Assembly (NCBI GenBank): GCA_003225295.1
Contig: QHYZ01000055.1
Location: 62,001-126,000, forward strand
Reading direction: 5' to 3'
Source of the DNA: Acidobacteriota bacterium
GTDB lineage: Bacteria; Acidobacteriota; Terriglobia; Acidiferrales; UBA7541
DNA: 64,000 bases
The notes under the pieces were generated by a model. That model did not search any database. It saw only the letters and a program-made list of their open reading frames with translations, and was not told the origin of the DNA. Both the position numbers and the translations under genes were made by a program. Shown piece after piece: positions 57,240 through 64,000 of the stretch; the stretch's first letter is position 1, and every line of letters begins with the position of its first letter.

Positions 57240-57255
57240 CTGCAAGCGCTTGCAG
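57240..57255. promoter_or_regulatory. LacI-family-type operator 1, at the GH127 promoter
   Basis: CTGCAAGCGCTTGCAG is a perfect 16-bp palindrome with the central CG of LacI/GalR operators. On the minus strand TTGACA (57289-57284), an 18-bp spacer and TAAGTT (57265-57260) put the transcription start inside it, so binding would repress the GH127 gene. Confidence 0.72.
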
Positions 57256-57348
57256 TGAGAACTTACTGCTCATCTCGTGTCTCTGTCAAGGAGACTGGCT
57301 TTCTGACCGATCGCCAATATAAGGGTATCATCTCCGGAGCATCGACTC

Positions 57349-57364
57349 CTGCAAGCGGTTGCAG
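57349..57364. promoter_or_regulatory. LacI-family-type operator 2
   Basis: CTGCAAGCGGTTGCAG differs at one base from the perfect palindrome at 57240, and the centres are 109 bp apart. It lies between the divergent GH127 and CRTAC1 genes and could serve either, or form a repression loop with operator 1. Confidence 0.62.
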
Positions 57365-57701
57365 AGTCCCCATGTGCGCTGCCATAGCGATGGACCCCTC
57401 TCGGCGGGCCAGATAGCCCTTTGTGCGCGGTGTGGACGGACGGCAGTCCTGTTGTTTTCGCCACTCGTCATGATGGTGGTGGGACCCTTTGCCGTGCGCG
57501 AAAGATCATTGACACGGCTCCCACCATGTTTTCATTGCCGACCGTGTCATGGGCCAATGGATGTGCACAAATTGCCATCGACCCGCGACATGGCACGAAG
57601 AGCGCACGACTGGTACGTGACCTTATGCGATACATCGGCGCAAACATTGTGCTTGTGGAGAACGCGCTGATAATATTCGGCAGTTGAGACGAGGCTCCGG
57701 T

Positions 57702-59441
57702 TTGAATTCGAAACTTCAGAGGGAATGGCAGAATTATCTTTCTCGCAGGCGGTTCCTCGGCATGGTGGGGCGAGCGACAGCATACAGCTTGATGCCGAGG
57801 GCCGTCTCGAGTTTCCTACAAGCTGCGCCACCTTCAGGATCCAAACCCTTGCCTGACTTTGGGGAGATTCCTCCTTCCGCGAGCGGCATCACCTGGGTGC
57901 ATACCGCGGGGCTGTCGTTCTCCAAGTACTTGCCGGAAACGGCCGGCGCGGGTTGTGCCTTCCTCGACTACGACAACGACGGCTGGATGGATATCTACCT
58001 AGTGAACAGCGGCAAGTGTGACTTTTATACGCCGCCGCAGCGGCTGCGAAACGCCTTGTACCACAACAACCGAGATGGGACGTTTACCGATGTCACTGAA
58101 AAAGCCGGTGTGACGGGAAACGCGTACGGAATGGGCGTGGCCGTGGGTGACTACGACAACGACGGGTTCCCCGATATCTACGTGACTCAGTATGCGCAGG
58201 GCATCCTCTACCACAATAATGGAGATGGCACGTTTACGGACGTGACTGCTCAAGCCGGGGTGTGTACGCCCGGTTGGAGCACCAGTGCGGTCTGGTTTGA
58301 CTACGACAACGATGGGCGACTGGATTTGTTTGTCCTCCAGTTTGCACAGCTCGACAAGACCATCTGGTGCGGGAACAAGCTATCCGGCGAGAGGTGGTAT
58401 TGCCACCCAAGCTTTTACAAGCCCATGCCTTGTTGGCTCTTTCACAATAACGGTGACGGGACTTTCACCGACGTCAGCAAAGCGTCCGGTATCGATCGAT
58501 CGCTGGCGAAGGGATGGGGAGTGGTCGCCGCGGACATCAACAATGACGGGTGGATGGACCTCTTCGTCGGCAACGATACGGTTCCCAATTTTCTGTTCGT
58601 CAATCGAGGGAATGGCCGGTTCGATGAAATCGGAGCACTTTCTGGCGTCGGCTACAATCCCCTCGGTCGCGCACGCTCTGGGATGGGGGTGGATGCCTGC
58701 GATTACGATCAGGACGGATGGATGGACCTGTTCGTTGCGAATATTGACCACGAGAGGTTCTCGCTCTATCACAACGACCGGGATGAAACCTTCACGGATG
58801 TCGCACCGGCTTTTGGAATTGCCTCTGGGACGTTATTGTTGAGTGGTATGGGCCAGAAATTCTTCGACTACGACAATGACGGGAACTCCGACCTGCTTCT
58901 TTGCAACGGCCACCCCGAACTGAACGTCGACAAGATGGTTCCCGGCGTGACCTATGCTGAGCCCATGATGCTGTACCGTAACACGGGCCGAGGGTTTGAA
59001 GATGTGAGCAAGCAGAGCGGGCCCGTCTTCTCGAAACGGATTGCCGGCCGGGGTCTGGCTGTCGGCGACTTCGACAACGACGGATCGGTGGATGCGCTGG
59101 TCTCGGTGAGCAATGACGCTCCCATCTTGTTGCGGAATAACCGAGGGTCGCAGAACCACTGGCTGGGGATTCACCTGGTCGGGAGAAAATGCAACCGCGA
59201 TGCTGTGGGCGCCAAAATGACGTATCGCGCCGGCGACCTTGAGCGCCATCAATTCAAGGTTGGTGGCGGCAGCTATCTCTCCTACCACGACCCACGGATT
59301 GTGCTAGGACTCGGGCCTCGAACCAAGATTGATTGGCTCGAAGTGAAATGGCCGCAGCCCAGCGGCAGTTCAGAACGGTTGAAGAATCTGCCCATCGACC
59401 GGTACATCAAGATTGTTGAAGGTGAAGGGCAGTGGAAGTAG
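57702..59441 (+). CDS. CRTAC1/UnbV-type VCBS-repeat protein, Tat-exported
   Basis: A 579-residue exported protein. The twin-arginine leader is in the SRRRFLGMVG region. About six or seven FG-GAP/VCBS calcium-binding repeats follow, each with a D-x-D-x-D-G motif: FLDYDNDGWMDIY, VGDYDNDGFPDIY, WFDYDNDGRLDLF, AADINNDGWMDLF, ACDYDQDGWMDLF, FFDYDNDGNSDLL. The C-terminal 110 residues are the ASPIC/UnbV domain (NHWLGIHLVGRKCNRDAVGAK). TTG at 57702 is used because GAGG is 7 bases upstream; TTG 57684 is an alternative. Family members are often neighbours of TPR proteins and TonB receptors, as here. The function is unknown, probably polysaccharide binding. Confidence 0.92.
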   Translation: MNSKLQREWQNYLSRRRFLGMVGRATAYSLMPRAVSSFLQAAPPSGSKPLPDFGEIPPSASGITWVHTAGLSFSKYLPETAGAGCAFLDYDNDGWMDIYLVNSGKCDFYTPPQRLRNALYHNNRDGTFTDVTEKAGVTGNAYGMGVAVGDYDNDGFPDIYVTQYAQGILYHNNGDGTFTDVTAQAGVCTPGWSTSAVWFDYDNDGRLDLFVLQFAQLDKTIWCGNKLSGERWYCHPSFYKPMPCWLFHNNGDGTFTDVSKASGIDRSLAKGWGVVAADINNDGWMDLFVGNDTVPNFLFVNRGNGRFDEIGALSGVGYNPLGRARSGMGVDACDYDQDGWMDLFVANIDHERFSLYHNDRDETFTDVAPAFGIASGTLLLSGMGQKFFDYDNDGNSDLLLCNGHPELNVDKMVPGVTYAEPMMLYRNTGRGFEDVSKQSGPVFSKRIAGRGLAVGDFDNDGSVDALVSVSNDAPILLRNNRGSQNHWLGIHLVGRKCNRDAVGAKMTYRAGDLERHQFKVGGGSYLSYHDPRIVLGLGPRTKIDWLEVKWPQPSGSSERLKNLPIDRYIKIVEGEGQWK

Positions 59442-59528
59442 GCGCAAGGAAGTAAGCAGTTCGCGCACAGAAGTGAGTCGCTTAACCAGCAGTGACGAGA
59501 TTCAATTGTCCGCTAGGTCCGTCAGCCT

Positions 59529-60524
59529 TTAGTGCGGCTGTGGCGCGCCCTGGGTGGATGCCGAACCCAGTTTCAACTTTTCCTCGGCTTCGAGCTGGAG
59601 AGTCCTCTGTCTCTCTGCTTCCTGCTGGTTTCCAATCCGTGAGTAGGCGATAGCAAGTTGATAGTATCCTGCGGGGTCCGCAGGGGTTAGCCGGACATAT
59701 TTCTTGAGAGCATCGATCGCCTCCGTAAACCTGCCCACCGCGTTGAGCGCCACCCCGAGCCCAAGGTAGGGCTGCGCCAGACTCACGTCGAGTTCCGTGG
59801 CCCGGGAAAAATGTGGGATGGCCTCATCACTCTTCATCGCCCTCCAGGCAAGGTCTCCAAGCATGTACTCTGCTGCGGGTGAAGTTGGATTGACTTGCAG
59901 CTCGGCCTCGAATTCTCTCCTGGCTTCCTCGCTAGCCGTCGGGATCTTGGCAAGAATGATTTGACCGAGTTGGTAATGAACGCCAGGTTGTTTTGGGTAC
60001 TGCTCCAGAATCCTGCGGTATTTCGCTGTGGCGCTTTCGAAATCTCCACGCGCCTGATAGGCCTCGGCCATGAGCACCTGAGCTTCAGCAGAGGAGGGAG
60101 CCCTCACAGTGAGCTTACGGGCGGCACGATTGGCCAGTTCGGAGTAATAGCGTGAAGTAATGTAGAGCACCTTGGAATCGTCGGGAAACTCGTGGTTCAG
60201 CAAGAGGAGTGATTCGACGACCACATCAGCCTGGTCGACACTCATTCCACATTGCGCCCTGGCCATCGCGGCCCTGTAGCGAAGCTGCTTATCAACGGGA
60301 GCGGGGATGGATTCTCTCAAAATTGTGAGCGCCTCGGGACATTTGCCCTTCGAAGCAAGATCCACACCCCGCTCGATGCGCGCTGGCGAAGAGCTCCCCT
60401 CCGACATCTTCCGTTCTGCCTGGGCGCCAAGCAATTCCCCAGGGGTTCCGCAAACGAGAGCGGCAACCATCATTACCGAAGCAGGTCTGACGTAAGAGGG
60501 CCTATGTGCTCGATCTCGTAGCAT
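59529..60524 (-). CDS. Exported TPR-repeat protein
   Basis: A 331-residue protein with an N-terminal leader (about residues 15-35). Tetratricopeptide repeats follow over about residues 45-310, for example AEAYQARGDFESATAKYRRIL, LGDLAWRAMKSDEAIPHFSRA and LGVALNAVGRFTEAIDALKKY. It acts by protein-protein contacts. It is convergent with the CRTAC1 gene and divergent from the TonB receptor; such a trio is common in this group. Specific partners are not shown. Confidence 0.88.
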   Translation of the reverse strand: MLRDRAHRPSYVRPASVMMVAALVCGTPGELLGAQAERKMSEGSSSPARIERGVDLASKGKCPEALTILRESIPAPVDKQLRYRAAMARAQCGMSVDQADVVVESLLLLNHEFPDDSKVLYITSRYYSELANRAARKLTVRAPSSAEAQVLMAEAYQARGDFESATAKYRRILEQYPKQPGVHYQLGQIILAKIPTASEEARREFEAELQVNPTSPAAEYMLGDLAWRAMKSDEAIPHFSRATELDVSLAQPYLGLGVALNAVGRFTEAIDALKKYVRLTPADPAGYYQLAIAYSRIGNQQEAERQRTLQLEAEEKLKLGSASTQGAPQPH

Positions 60525-60860
60525 GATTCTCCATTATATTCCGATTGAACAAGCGACGATAGAAACGCAGTGTGAGAGAGGTGTCCGCTCTCAAGGTGAT
60601 TTGGCCGCTGGTTGAACAGTGGATGGAGAAGGTTAGAACTTCAGTGATCGGCTCAGTAAGCGCACCCCGATTGCTTTTTTCCAACGGTCTCGTCGTCTGG
60701 AGTGTTCGGATCGCGCAAGGAGAAGTTTCCCCCGTAAGGGAGGACTGGTCCTGCAAGCGCTTGCAGAAAGTGCTTGACAAGCCTTCGAGATGAAGAGTAA
60801 AAAGCCCCCAACGGAGTAATTCTGTATAATTTATACATGGCTCCGGCTCAGGAGGGTGTG
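60525..60860. promoter_or_regulatory. Divergent promoter region of TPR gene and TonB receptor
   Basis: About 335 bases containing a perfect CTGCAAGCGCTTGCAG operator, a TTGACA (60774-60779) and a TATAAT (60824-60829). The latter two are too far apart to be one promoter. TATAAT alone would place the start near 60836, about 25 bases before the receptor ATG. Confidence 0.5.
60751..60766. promoter_or_regulatory. LacI-family-type operator 3, upstream of the TonB receptor
   Basis: CTGCAAGCGCTTGCAG is identical to operator 1 at 57240 and lies 95 bases upstream of the receptor ATG. TTGACA begins 8 bases after it. Two identical 16-mers plus one near-copy within 3.5 kb suggest a single regulator for these genes. 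Confidence 0.72.
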
Positions 60861-63800
60861 ATGGCGCATAAGTGGGGTGTTTGTGTATTGGTACGCCGAA
60901 ATCTTGGGTTGTTCTTATTGGCTCTCTTCTGCGGTGCTCCGGTCTCGTGGGGGCAGATAACCTCTCAGGGGACTATCGCGATTAAAGTTCTCGACCAAAG
61001 CGGAGCCGTTGTTCCGGGAGCCAACGTGAAACTGGAAGACCTATCGTCAAACAACGTGCGGACCGCCGTTACGGATTCCACGGGGGTGTGCTCATTTGTG
61101 AGTTTGTCGATTGGGACTTACAAGCTGACGGTGAGCAAAGCCGGCTTTCAAGAGCAAGTTTTTGAATCGGTGTCCGTGCAAGCCACGCGCACGACCGACA
61201 TTAATGTCTCGTTGACGGTGGGCACACAAGCCGCGGAGGTCAAGGTTGTCGAGCAGGCGCCTGTGGTCGAGAGAACATCGAACGCCATCACTGGTGAGAT
61301 TGATTTAGGACAGATCGAAGAACTGCCCGTCATAGGCCGCAACATCGCGCAATTGTCCCGGATCGTTCCGGGTGCCGTTACCAACCCCAGTCAGGGCCAA
61401 ACGACCTGGAATGGGATGCCGCTGGCCGCCACGGGGAACAATATTGACGGGGTAATCGCGACAACCAGCCGCATGAAGTTCGGCGGTGCCTCTCAGCCTC
61501 TCGTCCAGGCGCGCATTGAGGACATGGAGGAGATGACGGTCCAGACCGACCAACTTAACATGAACACGGGGTACGGACAGTCGAATTTCCAGGTTAACTT
61601 CGTGACTCGCCGCGGAAGCAACGCGTTCCACGGGCGCCTTTTCGACGACCACCGAAATTCCGCATTGAACGCAAATAGCTGGGTGAACGACGCTGGCGGC
61701 GCGCTGAAACCAAAATTCCACCTGAATGACTTTGGCGGCAGCATCGGTGGACCAGCCTTAAAGAACAAGTTGTTTTTCTTCGGAACGTTTGCCATGTCCA
61801 AGCAACCCGGCTCTTATAATACGAGCACGTCGACAGCTAACAATTCCACAGGCGGCGCAAACTTCCCCACGCAGGCGGCGCAGGGGGGTGACTTCACCTG
61901 GTCCGACGCCAACGGATCGCACACCATCAATCTTCTGACGGACGTCGCAGCACCCGCAGGTCTACCTTCCACGGTGAATCCAGTGACCCTTGGTCTGTTC
62001 AAAAACATCGACAGTTCGCTGGCCGGGGGAACGGTCACAACAACTGCCCTGCCATATATCAACAACATTAGTTTTTTGCAGCAGTCTCCCATCACGAAGT
62101 ACTACCCGACCGTGCGGGTCGATTACAACATCAAAGACAACCTGCGAATGTACTTCTCGTGGAACATGACGAAGTCTAACCAGCCCGGTGCCACACCGCC
62201 GCCTTACCCAGGTGCCGCATTCAAGAGTTTTGGGGCTTCGAATCAAGACGAGTATTTCACGGCCGCAATTGGCTTTGACTGGACCATCAAGCCGACCATT
62301 GTTAACCAGTTCCGGGGCGGATATCTGTTCAATCGTGGGAAGTTCGGATATGACGCCAGCCCGGGATGGCTTACAAATCCGCAGATCAACTGGCCAGGTT
62401 CGGTTGGTAGTTCGGGCCAAGTGTTCGACAATCATCTTCCCATCACAACACTTTATCCGCTTGTGAACGCCGCGGATAATGTTTCCTGGCAGCGCGGCAA
62501 GCACCTTCTGAACTTTGGATTTTCGTACTATCGCGAGCAAGACCACTACTACAATGCGCCGGCGGGGTTCCCCTTCAACGATATCGGCCTGGTCACCGAC
62601 GATCCGGCAACGACGGCGATTGAAAACTACTTTGCGACCAACTTCCCGAATGCTTCGTCAACGGATCGGTCCAACGCCGAAGATCTGTACGCGGTCTTGC
62701 GGGGCAGGATCAGTTCCGTCAATCCCGGCGGCGCAGGCTTCCCGTACGATGTCAAGGCGGGAAAGTACAGTACGACGGTGGGGGGTTACAACCTCAACGA
62801 GCTGCAATCGGCTTGGGGTTTGTTCTTCCAGGATGGCTGGCGATTGAAGTCGGATCTCACCGTGAATCTGGGGCTTCGTTGGGATTTCACGGGGGACGAC
62901 CATGACCTGACCGGTGCCTACCACAGCGCCGACCCGGTCGGGATCTGGGGGCCGTCCGGGGTTAACAACATCTTTAAGCCTGGGGTTCTAACCAGCGACC
63001 CGGCGGGCCTAGACCCGACCTACGTTGGGAGAGTACATGTTTACAAACCCTGGAATGTCAGCCCGCAGCCTTCGATCGGCCTTGCCTGGAACCCGACTTA
63101 TAAAGACGGGTTTATGGGGAAGATATTCAGTGGTGGTAAGACCGTGGTTCGCGCAGGCTTTGCCCTGCGCCGTTTCACTGAACCCTACCAGTTCTTCTGG
63201 AACTCGGCGTCGAACTCCGGCTATGCGTTTTATCAAGCCTTCAACCTAAGCCCCGTCACTCCCGGCGCGCCACTTCCGGCCACAGGAGGGTACTATGCCG
63301 GAAGTTATGAGTTGGGCAACGCCCAACCGGCGCCGTACACGCTAAGCCCTCCCACCTACCAGAATGTCATTCCTGAGTCCAATGAAACCTTCTTCGGTTA
63401 CTGGACGGGAGTGAACGGCATCAATCCCAACATCCACCAGCCCTATGTGGAGTCCTGGAACCTGGGCATTCAGCGTGAAGTTGGCCAAAGTAACGTCATC
63501 GAAGTCCGCTACCAGGGGAACCGCAGCGTTCACCAGTGGGTCAAGCTGAATCCGAACGAAGTGAATATCTTCGAAAACGGATTTCTGGCTGAATTCAAGC
63601 TGGCACAACAGAACCTGGCTATTAACCAGGCAAACGGAAACGGAAATACGTTTGCAAACAACGGATTGCCCGGACAATCTCCGCTGCCGATTCTTACTGC
63701 TGCATTTACAAACCCAGGCGGATTGGATCCGGCAGGGTTCTCTAACGGGACGTTTGTGAATTACCTGAATAACGGACGGGCGGGAGACTTCGCAAGCTCA

Positions 63801-64000
63801 CTGGCGGGTTCCTCCACTTACCTGTGCAATCTGGTCGGAAGCGCGAATTTTTCGCCCTGCGCGATCAACGGTACAGCGAATCCAGGGCATGGCTATCCCA
63901 TTAACTTCTTCCAGGCCAATCCGTACAATGCGGGCAAGGCGACCGGCTATCTAACGGATCCGGGGTTTGGCGACTACCATGCCCTTCAGGTGGATTGGCG
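60861..64000 (+). CDS. TonB-dependent receptor with carboxypeptidase-regulatory domain, partial
   Basis: The frame is open from the ATG at 60861 to the right edge (over 1046 residues), so the 3' end is missing. GGAGG lies 5 bases upstream. The signal peptide ends near VSWGQ (about residues 12-31). A CarboxypepD_reg-like domain follows (GTIAIKVLDQSGAVVPGANV, to about residue 115), then a plug domain (ELPVIGRNIAQLSRIVPG) and a barrel with many aromatic strands, e.g. FFFGTFAMS and WGLFFQDGWRL. It belongs to the Oar-like large receptors common in Acidobacteria and takes up large substrates across the outer membrane. The operator at 60751 suggests control with the arabinose genes. Confidence 0.93.
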   Translation, partial: MAHKWGVCVLVRRNLGLFLLALFCGAPVSWGQITSQGTIAIKVLDQSGAVVPGANVKLEDLSSNNVRTAVTDSTGVCSFVSLSIGTYKLTVSKAGFQEQVFESVSVQATRTTDINVSLTVGTQAAEVKVVEQAPVVERTSNAITGEIDLGQIEELPVIGRNIAQLSRIVPGAVTNPSQGQTTWNGMPLAATGNNIDGVIATTSRMKFGGASQPLVQARIEDMEEMTVQTDQLNMNTGYGQSNFQVNFVTRRGSNAFHGRLFDDHRNSALNANSWVNDAGGALKPKFHLNDFGGSIGGPALKNKLFFFGTFAMSKQPGSYNTSTSTANNSTGGANFPTQAAQGGDFTWSDANGSHTINLLTDVAAPAGLPSTVNPVTLGLFKNIDSSLAGGTVTTTALPYINNISFLQQSPITKYYPTVRVDYNIKDNLRMYFSWNMTKSNQPGATPPPYPGAAFKSFGASNQDEYFTAAIGFDWTIKPTIVNQFRGGYLFNRGKFGYDASPGWLTNPQINWPGSVGSSGQVFDNHLPITTLYPLVNAADNVSWQRGKHLLNFGFSYYREQDHYYNAPAGFPFNDIGLVTDDPATTAIENYFATNFPNASSTDRSNAEDLYAVLRGRISSVNPGGAGFPYDVKAGKYSTTVGGYNLNELQSAWGLFFQDGWRLKSDLTVNLGLRWDFTGDDHDLTGAYHSADPVGIWGPSGVNNIFKPGVLTSDPAGLDPTYVGRVHVYKPWNVSPQPSIGLAWNPTYKDGFMGKIFSGGKTVVRAGFALRRFTEPYQFFWNSASNSGYAFYQAFNLSPVTPGAPLPATGGYYAGSYELGNAQPAPYTLSPPTYQNVIPESNETFFGYWTGVNGINPNIHQPYVESWNLGIQREVGQSNVIEVRYQGNRSVHQWVKLNPNEVNIFENGFLAEFKLAQQNLAINQANGNGNTFANNGLPGQSPLPILTAAFTNPGGLDPAGFSNGTFVNYLNNGRAGDFASSLAGSSTYLCNLVGSANFSPCAINGTANPGHGYPINFFQANPYNAGKATGYLTDPGFGDYHALQVDW

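Larger units (their letters stand above)
57084..57701. other. Regulatory intergenic region between GH127 and CRTAC1 genes
   Basis: About 600 bases between divergent genes. The left part holds two LacI-type palindromes and the GH127 promoter. The right part (about 57400-57680) has short frames on both strands without support. Confidence 0.5.

Noticed and set aside
57359-57687. Overlapping short plus-strand frames upstream of the CRTAC1 gene
   Set aside because: Cys/Arg-rich, no start signal and overlapping one of the operators; judged noncoding.

Overview
The window looks like chromosomal DNA of an Acidobacteriota-type bacterium. This is inferred from gene content, not from a search: a TonB-dependent receptor with an N-terminal carboxypeptidase-regulatory-like domain, a Tat-exported CRTAC1/UnbV VCBS protein beside a TPR protein, a Tricorn-type protease, a double GlcG/HbpS lipoprotein, several multihaem cytochromes, and GC-rich coding DNA. 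No rRNA, tRNA, CRISPR array or intact insertion sequence was seen.

Layout. 1-7 kb: the 5' end of a membrane protein, an XRE regulator with a clear promoter, and a tight minus-strand operon of unknown exported protein, peptide-type solute-binding protein, NtrY-like kinase and NtrX-like regulator. 7-16 kb: Tricorn-like protease, SPFH protein with a small membrane partner, S2P/M50 protease with CBS domains, cytochrome P450, methyltransferase. 16-24.3 kb: a redox island. A pentahaem c554-like cytochrome is divergent from a four-gene operon that encodes a NuoE-NuoF fusion, a multi-FeS protein carrying two cyclic-nucleotide-binding domains, a small b-type membrane protein and an anchored decahaem cytochrome. 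24.3-28.3 kb: frameshifted aldo/keto reductase, FUSC transporter, small membrane protein, IS200/IS605 TnpB relic. 28.3-34.3 kb: minus-strand xylulokinase, PPi-type phosphofructokinase, DJ-1/PfpI protein, GH172-type protein, HAD phosphatase. 34.5-42.2 kb: a decaheme cytochrome fused to an LVIVD propeller, a candidate outer-membrane barrel, and a divergent GlcG/HbpS lipoprotein. 42.2-50 kb: ArsR regulator, SDR, DUF1906 protein, soluble transhydrogenase, PilZ protein, thioredoxin, and a CFA synthase plus GGR-like flavoprotein pair. 50.5-53.4 kb: FHA-GAF sigma-54 activator divergent from a small gene with a well-spaced -24/-12 promoter. 53.4-64 kb: L-arabinose isomerase, GH127 arabinofuranosidase, CRTAC1 protein, TPR protein and the TonB receptor. 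Three copies of one 16-bp LacI-type palindrome suggest shared control of this last block.

The most interesting parts are the cNMP/FeS/multihaem redox operon (17.8-24.3 kb), the decaheme-propeller plus barrel pair (34.5-40.4 kb), and the two regulatory arrangements (57.2-60.8 kb and 52.4-53.3 kb). Two coding regions matter here but start or stop irregularly: the TonB receptor runs off the right edge, and xylulokinase has no ATG/GTG/TTG start.
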